A DNA stretch of 64,000 nt. Source: Pseudomonadota bacterium. Lineage in GTDB: Bacteria > Pseudomonadota > Gammaproteobacteria > Burkholderiales > Thiobacteraceae. Within the stretch, counting starts at the first letter, position 1. Every line of letters starts with the position of its first letter. The position numbers and the translations under genes are program-made. The notes beneath the pieces were generated by a model. That model ran no database searches. It was not told where the DNA came from and was given only the letters and a program-made list of their open reading frames with translations. The stretch covers positions 1-64,000 of the forward strand of contig JAKANO010000005.1 of assembly GCA_021812385.1 (NCBI GenBank), in the 5' to 3' direction. Positions 49,090 through 58,687 of this stretch are shown piece after piece.

Positions 49090-50207
49090 TATTTAACGCG
49101 TGCCGCGGCGCGGCCGGAATCGAGCGCGGCGCGCACTCGCTCGCCCGCCTCGGCCATGGTTTTGGCGCGGCCCAGGTGGTGCAGGATCAGCGCTGCGCCC
49201 AACAAGAGCGAATCGTAGGTCGCGCCTTTTGCGCCGCCGAGTGCTGCCATGCCGGCCTCAGCTGCGGCCTTGGCGGTGGCGGGGATGTCTGCGGCCATGG
49301 CCACTTCGTCATCTGTGCCCTTGGTGGGCAGGCCACCGGGCAGCGGCACGGCGCGCGCTTCTTGCACGATGCCCAGCTCAGCCGGGCTGATGTCGCGCTC
49401 GGCTTCCGCGCCTTTGTCGTGATACGCGAAGGCCTTGCCCGGCTGGCGCAGCGATGGGATGACGCCGCCTTCCACGCCGCGGATGATGAGCGCGGAATCG
49501 AAGCCGGCTTCGCGCGCGAGCATGGCGTACACCGGCGGGTAGGGTTTGTGCACATAGCCGGTAACGAAGTGCGTGCGCAGGCGCCCGGCGATGGGCTTGG
49601 CCAATACTTCCACGGTGGTGAGGACTTGGCGCTTGATCATGCGCGCGCGAACCTCGACCAGATCGTGCAGCTTGGGGCAGAACTGCGCTTGATCGATGTA
49701 AGTCCAGCCGAGCGCCGGGTCGGACAAACGCCGTGCGGCGGATGCCGGATCGAGATCGACATTCACGCCGGCGGCGCGCAGCACGTGGCGCGCGGTCACG
49801 CCGTATTTCGGGCCGACGGCTTCCAGCGCGTGGGTAACGGCGGGCACGCCGAGCTCGGCCAACAGCGGCGCGAGAAAAGGCGCGGCAGGCAGGCAGCGGT
49901 TGTAGCCGTCGTAGGGGTCGGCGATGTCGACTACATCATCCACATCGGCCGTCACGCGCCGCGTGGCTTCCAGAACGGCATCCAGTACGCCTTGGTTTTC
50001 GTCTGCGGTTTCGCGCTTCATGCGCAGCGCGATGAAAAAGATGCCGACCTGGATCGGGTCGATCTGGCCATCCAGGATCGCCTTCATGCCCAGATAGGCT
50101 TCTTCGCGCGAAATGTTTTTCGACAGCTCCGGCCCAGTGGCGATGCGCTGGATGATCGAATGCATGATGCGTTTTGGATCTTGGTTTGCGAGTGAGAGAT
50201 CAGACAT
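49089..50207 (-). CDS. anthranilate phosphoribosyltransferase-like protein (TrpD2/YbiB)
   Basis: MSDLSLANQDPKRIMHSIIQRIATGPELSKNISREEAYLGMKAILDG. Confidence 0.82.
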   Translation of the reverse strand: MSDLSLANQDPKRIMHSIIQRIATGPELSKNISREEAYLGMKAILDGQIDPIQVGIFFIALRMKRETADENQGVLDAVLEATRRVTADVDDVVDIADPYDGYNRCLPAAPFLAPLLAELGVPAVTHALEAVGPKYGVTARHVLRAAGVNVDLDPASAARRLSDPALGWTYIDQAQFCPKLHDLVEVRARMIKRQVLTTVEVLAKPIAGRLRTHFVTGYVHKPYPPVYAMLAREAGFDSALIIRGVEGGVIPSLRQPGKAFAYHDKGAEAERDISPAELGIVQEARAVPLPGGLPTKGTDDEVAMAADIPATAKAAAEAGMAALGGAKGATYDSLLLGAALILHHLGRAKTMAEAGERVRAALDSGRAAARVK

Positions 50208-50475
50208 GGCGGCTCCTTGAGAAGAGAAGCAGGCTAATGCTTCGGGAGCAGCGGCGCAACTACTCAAATAGGTAAGGCCGCAATGTAGGGTTTGCTACAA
50301 AATTTATTCGACTCTGACTCTCATGGCACTCGGTTAAGCCCCTCGCCCCAGCGGGGAGAGGGGTTGGGGACTGCTTTTTCGCGGCGCTTTCACCCTCTCC
50401 CCAGCCCTCTCCCATCGAGGGAGAGGGAGCTTGTTCTTGGCTTAGCCAGGAGACATAGCGCTTAACCGGCCCCAA

Positions 50476-51189
50476 TTAAACAAGCGGGCGCTGCAATAAA
50501 TCCACACGAATCGGCATCAAAAAGTGCGCGCCATCATCCTGGAGATGCTGTTCGAAACGCTGTTTCACCAGCTGATAAATTTTTTCATCGAGCGAATGAT
50601 TGGTATGCGAGACATTCAGCACTTTATCTTCAAACGCCGCGAAGTTTTTAAATTTCATCGGCGAATTAAAAAACGTTTCTTCGACCAAGCTGAACAAGCC
50701 TGCATCCACCGCTTTTTTGACCGCGTTAAACGCGGCTGCGCGTACTTTTTGTTCGTCGTGGAATAAGCGCAGTATTTCATTGAAGTCGCCGGCAAACAGC
50801 GGCTCGGATATGTACGCGAAACCACCCGGCTTCAACACCCGGCTGATTTCCCGCAGCGATGGGTCCATGAGCTCGATCGGTACGTGGTGCAGGGACTTGA
50901 ACATGAACACCACATCCACCGAGGCATCCGCCAGCGGGATTTCCTGCGCGCCGGCGATGGCGAATGTCACATTGGGCAAATCGGCGATCTGCAAGTTTTT
51001 GGCATGAGCGATTTCGTCGACTTCGAGTGCGGTAATCTTACGACCGGCGCCGGCGGTCGCGATGTTGCGGGTGATTTCCGCGCTGCCGCAGCCCAGTTCC
51101 AGAATGTGTTTGTGATCCAGCGCGAGCAAGCGATTGTAGATTTCCGTTTCAGGGCAGACGACGTCGATTTGTTCTACAGCGATTTTCAT
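50476..51189 (-). CDS. class I SAM-dependent methyltransferase
   Basis: HILELGCGSAEITRNIATAGAGRKITALEVDE; SLHHVP. Confidence 0.9.
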   Translation of the reverse strand: MKIAVEQIDVVCPETEIYNRLLALDHKHILELGCGSAEITRNIATAGAGRKITALEVDEIAHAKNLQIADLPNVTFAIAGAQEIPLADASVDVVFMFKSLHHVPIELMDPSLREISRVLKPGGFAYISEPLFAGDFNEILRLFHDEQKVRAAAFNAVKKAVDAGLFSLVEETFFNSPMKFKNFAAFEDKVLNVSHTNHSLDEKIYQLVKQRFEQHLQDDGAHFLMPIRVDLLQRPLV

Positions 51190-51244
51190 GGGTTGAACTC
51201 TGGTTTAAGTCGCTAACGCGGCCTGCATCGGCCATGCCAAAAAA

Positions 51245-51613
51245 TCAGTCATTCTCATACGCCAGCGCCATAGCGTCGGCCACTGTTCGCAGGCGCTTGT
51301 CCCGTGTCCAGATTTTCGTTTCACCGCACAATGTCACTGCAGCCAGCAAGTGGGCATCGACATAACCAATACCGCGCCCCATGAGCTCATGCTTCTCGAT
51401 GAAGAACAGCGCCTCATCATCCTTGGCGAGTGCCGCCTGAGGTAAATCTTTCAGCAGCGCCAGCACTTCGCTCCGGTTGCGCAAGTTGCCGCATGCCAAC
51501 TCGCCGAGTACGAAGGGATGCATCAGTACTTGGCTGGTATTCAGCAACGTCGCCAACGCCGCGTCACCGATGCGCAGGTGATCAATCCAGACCGAGGTAT
51601 CGACCAGGATCAT
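51245..51613 (-). CDS. vapC: PIN-domain ribonuclease toxin VapC
   Basis: MILVDTSVWIDHLR...; VDAHLLAAVTL. Confidence 0.92.
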   Translation of the reverse strand: MILVDTSVWIDHLRIGDAALATLLNTSQVLMHPFVLGELACGNLRNRSEVLALLKDLPQAALAKDDEALFFIEKHELMGRGIGYVDAHLLAAVTLCGETKIWTRDKRLRTVADAMALAYEND

Positions 51614-51810
51614 GCTTTAGGAGCGGAGCGCCGGCGAGGTATCGCTTCTAATTGTGGCTCACTGCCGCCAAGCCGCGCCAGTCGCCGCGCGCTCTCGCGT
51701 TCGATCAGTGCACGCAGCCCCTCCCGCACCAAACTGGCCTTCTCAGACACGCCCGTAATGCGCTGGGCTTCATCCAGCAATTGGTCATCAATATTCAGGG
51801 TTGTACGCAT
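51610..51810 (-). CDS. vapB: VapB-type antitoxin
   Basis: MRTTLNIDDQLLDEAQRITGVSEKASLVREGLRALIERESARRLARLGG; 4-nt overlap with vapC. Confidence 0.92.
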   Translation of the reverse strand: MRTTLNIDDQLLDEAQRITGVSEKASLVREGLRALIERESARRLARLGGSEPQLEAIPRRRSAPKA

Positions 51811-51951
51811 GGAACACCTCACTCAGAGACTAGATGCACTAAATAATACATCACATGATGTCAATTGTCGTGCCTATAGTTTGCTGTCGGTGGCATTAGA
51901 CAGGCTGGCCGGCGGTTCGCCCTCTCCCGCTTGCGGGAGGGGAAACAGGTT

Positions 51952-53031
51952 TCATCCACCCAACGTCGGATAATCGGTATACCCCTTAGCCCCAGGCGTA
52001 TAGAACGTATCCATGTCTGGCGCATTCACCACGGCGCCGCCCTTCCAGCGCGCAACCAGGTCTGGATTAGCTAAAAACTGTCGCCCCACGGCGATCAGGT
52101 CGCATTTACCGGCAAGCAAATCGCGCTCGGCGCGCGCGGCATCGTAGCCGCCGGAGAGGATGAGCTTGCCTTTGAATTCGCGGCGAAACATTTGTTTGAT
52201 GGCGTCGGGCACCTCGGGCGCGCCCTGCGGCGAGTGGTCGACCAGGTGGATGTAGACCAGTCCGCGCGCATTGAGCTGTTGCGCCAGATAGGTGTAGTCG
52301 GCTGCCATGGCGTCGTACAGGGGCATGTCGTTGAACACGCCGTAGGGCGAGAGGCGGATGCCGACTTTGTCTTTGCCGATGGCCTTGATCGCGGCCTCGG
52401 CAACTTCGAGCACGAAGCGTGCACGACCTTCGATTGCACCGCCATAGGCATCGCTGCGCTGATTCGAGTTGGGGCGGATGAATTGTTCCAGCAGGTAACC
52501 GTTCGCACTGTGTAATTCGATGCCATCGAATCCTGCGGCCACAGCGTTCTTCGCGGCTTGTGCATATTCTGCGATGGCGATTTTGATGTCGGCCTCGCTC
52601 ATGGCTTGCGGCGTGGGATGTGGTTTCATTCCTTCGGCATCGGTGTACATCTCGCCCGCTGCGGCCACGGCCGATGGCGCCAGTATGCGCGCGCCTGCCG
52701 GCAGATTGAGCGGATGGCCGATACGCCCGCAGTGCATGAGCTGCATGAACAGCTTCGCGCCCTTGGGGTGAACGGCATCGGAGACGAGTTTCCACCCCGC
52801 GATCTGCGCCTCGGAAAAGATGCCCGGTATGCGCGCATAGCCCAAGCCATTCGGCGACGGCGAGGTGCCCTCAGAGATGGTGAGCCCGGCTGTGCCGCGC
52901 TGCGCGTAATACTCCGCCATGAGTGCGTTCGGAATATTGCCAGTGGCACGGCAGCGCGTCAGCGGCGCCATGACTAGATGATTTTGCAGGGTGAGCGTTC
53001 CCAGTGTGGCGGGGGAAAATAGCTGTGACAT
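51952..53031 (-). CDS. alkene reductase, old yellow enzyme family
   Basis: MSQLFSPATLGTLTLQNHLVMAPLTRCRA...; FDGIELHSANGYLLEQFIRPNSNQRSDAYGG. Confidence 0.94.
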   Translation of the reverse strand: MSQLFSPATLGTLTLQNHLVMAPLTRCRATGNIPNALMAEYYAQRGTAGLTISEGTSPSPNGLGYARIPGIFSEAQIAGWKLVSDAVHPKGAKLFMQLMHCGRIGHPLNLPAGARILAPSAVAAAGEMYTDAEGMKPHPTPQAMSEADIKIAIAEYAQAAKNAVAAGFDGIELHSANGYLLEQFIRPNSNQRSDAYGGAIEGRARFVLEVAEAAIKAIGKDKVGIRLSPYGVFNDMPLYDAMAADYTYLAQQLNARGLVYIHLVDHSPQGAPEVPDAIKQMFRREFKGKLILSGGYDAARAERDLLAGKCDLIAVGRQFLANPDLVARWKGGAVVNAPDMDTFYTPGAKGYTDYPTLGG

Positions 53032-53169
53032 GAGGGGGCCTTTCTTGGCGGGGAAAGCGGTCAAGATATATGGAATCAAAATTACGGTGGAAGTTCAAAA
53101 CTTGTCACGCCTCACGGCGGAGAATCTTTTAACTCATTCCCGCTGCCAGGGGTAGAGAAGGTGCTTAGG

Positions 53170-53709
53170 TTAAGCTGCGCGCCGCCCGCATTTCTGCAAT
53201 TTCCACCCCCGCGCGCCCTTTTGGAGGTGCGCAATGGCCAGCGGGTGCGGCTTGCCGCAGCCGCAGGTGCCCGGCCCGATTTTCTCGTGTTTCAGGTTTG
53301 GATTAAGCGCCGCCAAGTAAACCTTGCAGTCTTCTTGAATGCGCGCATTCACCACCACGGTCTGACCGACATCGCCCGTACTGCCAATGACGGGAATGGG
53401 GGTGGTCTGTATTTCGCAATATTCCACCACCACATAGCATTCGCTTGCGCCCTTGAGGACGGCGATGTCTACGCAGCCGCGCAGATAGATTTCATTGCCG
53501 GCGCAGTCGATGGCCACGCCTGGCTCCACATGCACTTTGCCGCCCATGATCGAGACATCGAGTCCCGCCACCACGCCCCAGCCGTGCAGATAGCGGTTGT
53601 GCAGGCGCTGTTTGTCGATGAAGTAAGCTTGCTCGAGATTGAAATCATCCGCGCTCAAGATGCGGCCATTGAAATAATTCAGGCGTTCTAGCTTGGGAAA
53701 TTTATTCAC
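53170..53709 (-). CDS. tail-fibre/eCIS-like hypothetical protein
   Basis: LERLNYFNGRILSADDFNLEQAYFIDKQRLHNRYLHGWGVVAGL; GTG start overlapping upstream stop. Confidence 0.6.
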   Translation of the reverse strand: MNKFPKLERLNYFNGRILSADDFNLEQAYFIDKQRLHNRYLHGWGVVAGLDVSIMGGKVHVEPGVAIDCAGNEIYLRGCVDIAVLKGASECYVVVEYCEIQTTPIPVIGSTGDVGQTVVVNARIQEDCKVYLAALNPNLKHEKIGPGTCGCGKPHPLAIAHLQKGARGWKLQKCGRRAA

Positions 53710-54527
53710 GGCGTGAACTCCACACACAGATTAGGCAGTGCAATGCCCTGAATTTCCATGCACCAAGTTTCGCCGGCGTGCAGCAGCTGCGCGTTGGTGA
53801 TGGTGCCGGTAGTAACCAGTTCGTTTGCCTGGAGCGGCAGGGTCTGCGGCTGCTTGGCCAGCACCGCCATGAGCTGCGCGATGGCCGCCAATGGGCTGCC
53901 CAACACGGCGGCGCCGGTGCCGGACTCGCGCAGCGTGCCGTTGCACGACAAGGCCAGGGAAAAGCGCTCTAGCGCTGCGATGAAATCCGCGCCCAGCCGA
54001 TCAACAGGCTGGGGATCGCCCACCAGCAGCATGGCATGCAGCGTGCCGTCGGCGAGCGCGTCGGCAACCTGTAATTTCCAATCCGGATAATGCGCGTGCA
54101 CGATCTCGAATCCGGGGGCGACCCAGTCTACGCACGCGAGTATTTCCGCGAGGCTGCCGTTCGGCGGTGGCGCTGCGTGAAAGTGAAATACGATCTCCGG
54201 CTCGATCTTGGGTGCGAGCAGTTTTCCGATGCTGCAAGTTTGCGCTTGGCCGCGCACGTGCACCACGGTGTGGTTATACACATGCGCCCACACCGGATCG
54301 CTGATGCCAAAGCGCGGCCATAAATCGGGATTGGTGTAGCCGATCTTGCGCCCGACGGAAACGGCGCCAGCCTGACCCCGCGCTTGGTGAATCAAATCCG
54401 CAACGGCGTACCCGGCGGCGACATCGAAATCACTATGTTGCGATGTAAACGGTGTGATCTGGCGCGACTCATCTTGCGCCTGCTGTATCTGGCGTGCGAA
54501 GGCATGAAGATCGGTTGCTGCTGGCAT
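53706..54527 (-). CDS. 2-keto-4-pentenoate hydratase / fumarylacetoacetate hydrolase family
   Basis: AVSVGRKIGYTNPDLWPRFGISDPVWAHVYNHTV; KIEPEIVFHF. Confidence 0.85.
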   Translation of the reverse strand: MPAATDLHAFARQIQQAQDESRQITPFTSQHSDFDVAAGYAVADLIHQARGQAGAVSVGRKIGYTNPDLWPRFGISDPVWAHVYNHTVVHVRGQAQTCSIGKLLAPKIEPEIVFHFHAAPPPNGSLAEILACVDWVAPGFEIVHAHYPDWKLQVADALADGTLHAMLLVGDPQPVDRLGADFIAALERFSLALSCNGTLRESGTGAAVLGSPLAAIAQLMAVLAKQPQTLPLQANELVTTGTITNAQLLHAGETWCMEIQGIALPNLCVEFTP

Positions 54528-54763
54528 GCGTGCTACTCCGAATGGCATTAGATTTTGTAGGGCCCATGCGAGCAGCCCGATCCCTATGCTATAGCAAGCG
54601 CCGTCGAGACATCAACGACAGCGCCGACAGTTCCAACACAAAGGCTGCGACGGCTCATCATGCCCCATTTAAAGTGGAGCGCAATCAATCAATTAGCACG
54701 ACTTCTATACATGGCATGGCGCTTGCAAAAGAGCAGACAAGCCCTTCATTTTGGATGCGCAAC

Positions 54764-55012
54764 ATGCGCCACTATCAACTCACCCCAAACTTAGCCCTGA
54801 CCATCAATCCCTGCCACCCGGCGTTTCGCTGGTTCGCGGGCAAGACCAACCGGCTTGCGCTGTACAACCTGAGCCTATGCGGCGTGGAAATGAATCTCTA
54901 TATCGCACGCCACTGGGATTATCCGGCTTGGGAACCAGATGGGGAAGAAGAGGATGCCGAGTTTGTAGAAGGCAGCGCGCTGGACGCAGAAGCAAGCACC
55001 AACAATTCCTAG
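54764..55012 (+). CDS. hypothetical protein (start uncertain)
   Basis: MRHYQLTPNLALTINPCHPAFRWFAGKTNRLALYNLSLCGVEMNLYIARHWDYPAWEPDGEEEDAEF. Confidence 0.45.
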   Translation: MRHYQLTPNLALTINPCHPAFRWFAGKTNRLALYNLSLCGVEMNLYIARHWDYPAWEPDGEEEDAEFVEGSALDAEASTNNS

Positions 55013-55959
55013 GCCACGCGATTGCACGGGCTGCCCGCAACGTAGGCTTCAATATTGTCCAACAACTGATCCGCCAGAATCTGCATCGCCTCGCGGCTCG
55101 ACCAAGCCACGTGCGGCGTGAGAATGAAATTCGGCAGGTTCAAATCCAGCAAGCGGTTGCCCTGGCGTGGCGGCTCCTCCGCCAGCACGTCGAAGCCAGC
55201 GCCGGCGATGCGCCCGGTTTTCAATGCAGCCTCCAAGGCCGCTTCGTCCACCAGATTGCCGCGCGCGGTATTGATCAGCAAAGCCGTTGGCTTCATGAGA
55301 TTGAATTCGCGCTCGGCGATCAGGTGGCGCGTGACATCGGTGAGCGGCGCATGCAGCGTCAGCACATCGGCTGCGCGCAGCACAGCATCGAATGCGCTGT
55401 AGCCTGCGCGCATCGTCCCCGCGCCCTTGTGCTCCGCGAGCAATACGTGCATGCCGAAGGCTTCGGCGAGCTTGCGCACCGCCTGCCCCAACACACCGGA
55501 ACCGACAATACCCAGGGTGCTGCCGTGCAGATCGTTCATCGGTTGGGTAAATAAACAAAACTGCTCGGCTTGCTGCCACAAACCATTCTGCAAATCTTGG
55601 CGCCACCCCAGCAAATTGCGCCGCAACGCCAGCATCAGCATGAACACATGCTCTGGCACGGTGTGCACGGCATAGTTGCGGATATTGGAAACGACGATGC
55701 CCTGTTCGCGGCAGTAGGCGAGATCGATGTTGTCGGTGCCGGTCGCGGCGGCGGCGATCATTTTCACCTGCGGCGTCTGCGCCAGAATTTCGCCCGACAG
55801 CTTCACCTTATTCGACACCACGATCTGCGCATCTGCAATGCGCGCGACGACTTCGTCTGGCTGAGTTTGGTCGTAGTCCTGCCAGGCATGCGCGAATTTG
55901 GGCGCGCGCAGCGTCGCCACCAAGCTGGCGCGATCGAGGAAGACGATTTTGTGATTCAT
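55009..55959 (-). CDS. D-2-hydroxyacid dehydrogenase (glycerate/hydroxypyruvate type)
   Basis: GSTLGIVGSGVLGQAVRKLAEAFGMHVLLAEHKG; 316 aa. Confidence 0.9.
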   Translation of the reverse strand: MNHKIVFLDRASLVATLRAPKFAHAWQDYDQTQPDEVVARIADAQIVVSNKVKLSGEILAQTPQVKMIAAAATGTDNIDLAYCREQGIVVSNIRNYAVHTVPEHVFMLMLALRRNLLGWRQDLQNGLWQQAEQFCLFTQPMNDLHGSTLGIVGSGVLGQAVRKLAEAFGMHVLLAEHKGAGTMRAGYSAFDAVLRAADVLTLHAPLTDVTRHLIAEREFNLMKPTALLINTARGNLVDEAALEAALKTGRIAGAGFDVLAEEPPRQGNRLLDLNLPNFILTPHVAWSSREAMQILADQLLDNIEAYVAGSPCNRVA

Positions 55960-55974
55960 GTAAATCCTTTTTTC

Positions 55975-56145
55975 ACCACGGAGTACACAGAGTACACGGA
56001 GTAAAGCAGAAGCATTTCACCGCGAAGGACGCAAAGGATCGCGAAGGAAACCCGGTCTTGATTTTCCTTTGCGATCCTTTGCGTCCTTCGCGGTCAGCGC
56101 TTTTTGCTCTTGGGTTTCCTCCGTGTCCTCCGCGTACTCCGTGGT
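55975..56145. repeat. nested inverted-repeat element
   Basis: Inner arms accgcgaaggacgcaaaggatcgcgaaggaaa / ttttcctttgcgatcctttgcgtccttcgcggt; outer arms accacggagt / actccgtggt. Confidence 0.85.
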
Positions 56146-56159
56146 TCAAGCTTGTTGCA

Positions 56160-57044
56160 TCAACGCTCCACGCCCGACATGCGCTCGATGATTTTCATCA
56201 CCGCCGCCGAATCCAATTCGGCATCGCCGGTGCCCATCAGCGCATTCATGTGCTGCATCACCAGCGCCGCGGCGGGCAGCGCCAAGCCCATCTCTTTTGC
56301 CGTCTGCATCACGATATTCATGTCCTTCTGATGCAGCTTGGTCTTGAAGCCGGGTTGGTAATTGTTGTCCAGCATGCGCTTGCCGTGCACTTCCAAAATG
56401 CGGCTGCCGGCGAAACCGCCCAGCAGCGCATCGCGCACCTTGGCCGGGTCCACGCCGCTTTTGCGCGCGAAGGTGAGCGCTTCGGCGACCGCTTCGATGG
56501 TCACCGCCACTACGATCTGGTTGCAGGCTTTGGCCACTTGCCCCGCGCCGTTGTCGCCCACCAACACGATATTTTTTCCCATGGCCTCGAACAGCGGCTT
56601 TACGCGCTCGAACACGGCCGGCTTGCCGCCGACCATGATGGACAGGGTGCCGTTGATGGCGCCGACATCGCCGCCGGAAACCGGCGCATCCAGCATCTCA
56701 AGGCCGCGCGCCTGCAAGTCCTTGGCAAAGCGCCGCGTTGCGGTGGGCGAGATCGTGCTCATGTCCACCACCACCGCGCCCGGCTTCGCGCCGTGGATCA
56801 CGCCGTTTTCTTGGAAGATGACCTGCTCCACATCCGGCGTATCGGCCACCATGATGAAAATCACATCGGCTGACGCCGCCACCGCAGCCGCCGTATCGCA
56901 GGCAATGCAGCCCGCCTGCGCCAGCGGCGCCATGGATGCTGGGCGCCGCGCATGCACGAAGACTTGATGCCCGGCTTTATGCAAATTAAGCGCCATGGGA
57001 TGGCCCATGATGCCGAGGCCAATGAATCCTACTTGTGTTGTCAT
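56160..57044 (-). CDS. 2-hydroxy-3-oxopropionate (tartronate semialdehyde) reductase
   Basis: MTTQVGFIGLGIMGHPMALNLHKAGHQV...; start 57044 preferred. Confidence 0.9.
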   Translation of the reverse strand: MTTQVGFIGLGIMGHPMALNLHKAGHQVFVHARRPASMAPLAQAGCIACDTAAAVAASADVIFIMVADTPDVEQVIFQENGVIHGAKPGAVVVDMSTISPTATRRFAKDLQARGLEMLDAPVSGGDVGAINGTLSIMVGGKPAVFERVKPLFEAMGKNIVLVGDNGAGQVAKACNQIVVAVTIEAVAEALTFARKSGVDPAKVRDALLGGFAGSRILEVHGKRMLDNNYQPGFKTKLHQKDMNIVMQTAKEMGLALPAAALVMQHMNALMGTGDAELDSAAVMKIIERMSGVER

Positions 57045-57353
57045 CGTATTGCCTTCCTTGTTTCGCGCATCACTAAACAGCCACCAGTCAGCCCGCTCCT
57101 CCCAGGGGGGTGTTGGCTCTAATTTTTCTTTCCACACGACCGCCGCAAAAGTCAAACCTGGGTGAATCTCCCGGCAGAGCCTGGGGTTTACCTCACAGAA
57201 TTATTTTAATTAAGTCGCCCGGCAATACCTACAAAAATTATTTTCTCCGGGGAATAAAACCCAAGCCCGCCTGTTTACCCCGTGAAGGAACAGCATCCGC
57301 TGTTTCCAGCGTAGGTAGCGACAGCAACAATCACACTCATTTCTGGAGGAAAT

Positions 57354-58007
57354 ATGTTCAAAGCAACAACACGCGCTTTCACCCTATCCGCCGCCCTCAT
57401 CGCCCTGGCCAGCGCCTTTAGCAGCAGTGTTTCGGCCATGGACGTGGATGATGACAACGACGGCGACGATATCGCCCATATCCAAATTTTCGCCCCCGGC
57501 AAAGGGGATGTGGCAGGCATTGGCAGCCGCGCTTTTCTGGTCGATATGGCGATTCAATTCAGCACGAACCTGGCCGCGACCGGCGTGACGCCGGAATTGA
57601 CGGGGCCCGGCCCCTTGCAAGGTGCCGGTCCATTTCCCGGCACCTTCGGTCCTGGCGCCAATGCGGATCATTTTCCCGGCTTAGTGGTGCTGTTGAGCTC
57701 CACCACCATCGGCGCCGGCCCGGGGCAGAATGTGGCCAATCTGTTCAACATCAATACGGTCACCAACCAGGATGCCAAGGGCACCGAAATTTGGTCTACC
57801 TGGATCGTGGGTGCGCCCAACAGTTTTGGCAAAGTGGGCGAAAAGACGCCGTCACGCCTGATGGTCGCCGTGGTGGAAGGCGCGGCGCCGAATGTCGTGC
57901 TCGACATGGATAACAATGGCGTCATCAACAAGAAGGATCTGAAGTTGATGGGTTATAAGGTGATCTCCAATACGCCGAAAGTGGATTTCACCGTTAACGG
58001 GTTTTAA
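57354..58007 (+). CDS. exported hypothetical protein
   Basis: Signal peptide ending SSSVSA; acidic DVDDDNDGDD; EF-hand-like DMDNNGVINKKDL. Confidence 0.75.
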   Translation: MFKATTRAFTLSAALIALASAFSSSVSAMDVDDDNDGDDIAHIQIFAPGKGDVAGIGSRAFLVDMAIQFSTNLAATGVTPELTGPGPLQGAGPFPGTFGPGANADHFPGLVVLLSSTTIGAGPGQNVANLFNINTVTNQDAKGTEIWSTWIVGAPNSFGKVGEKTPSRLMVAVVEGAAPNVVLDMDNNGVINKKDLKLMGYKVISNTPKVDFTVNGF

Positions 58008-58176
58008 TTTGTTGTGGTTGGGGCAGATACATTCGCGTGTATCTGCCCATTTTTTTGTCCAGGCGACCCTACCGCAATAAATTTTTCACGCAGCGGAATA
58101 TTTGTGCACCCGGACTGTTCATGTCGTAAGCGGCCCATTACGGGAAGCCAAGCCGACAACCTAACTGGAGAGAACA

Positions 58177-58605
58177 ATGAAGATCAGTACAATGCTGTTA
58201 AGCGTGGCGATGTTGGCCACCACCTGTGGCGTATTTGCGGCGGGTGCAAGCGATGAAGCCACCGAGCATGTGAACGCCGTTGCCGCCGGCGACGTCGATA
58301 AGATCATGTCGAATTACGCTGACAACGCGCTGTTCCAATGGGTCGGCGGCCCGTTGGATGGCGCCTATAGCGGCAGCGAGGCGATTCGCGGCGTGTGGGG
58401 CAAATTCGCTAAAGGCAATGCGCCGTTGACCGCTAAGATTGAGCAAGTCTCGGAAAACGCCAATCCCAAAGGCGCGACGGTGTCCGCCAATGTGACGTTC
58501 ACGGGCAAGACCACCATCAAGGTGCGCTACGTCATGGTTTACCGTGAAGGCAAGCTGGTGAATGAAATTTGGCAGATCGACCCGAAGCTCGCGGCCAGTT
58601 ATTAA
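58177..58605 (+). CDS. exported NTF2/SnoaL-like protein
   Basis: Signal peptide; NAVAAGDVDKIMSNYADNALFQWVGGPLDGAYSGSEAIRGVWGKFA. Confidence 0.8.
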   Translation: MKISTMLLSVAMLATTCGVFAAGASDEATEHVNAVAAGDVDKIMSNYADNALFQWVGGPLDGAYSGSEAIRGVWGKFAKGNAPLTAKIEQVSENANPKGATVSANVTFTGKTTIKVRYVMVYREGKLVNEIWQIDPKLAASY

Positions 58606-58687
58606 TATTTTTTTGAGCAACGCACACCGGCCGCTGCATTGGGGCGGCCGGTGTCTTGGAATCAGCAACCCTTGCCGGATTGATTGA

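Noticed and set aside
57150-57353. Possible riboswitch-like leader before the 57354 exported protein gene
   Set aside because: Some short complementary stretches (aaacctggg...cctggggttt), but pairing breaks down and no known riboswitch core could be matched by eye.
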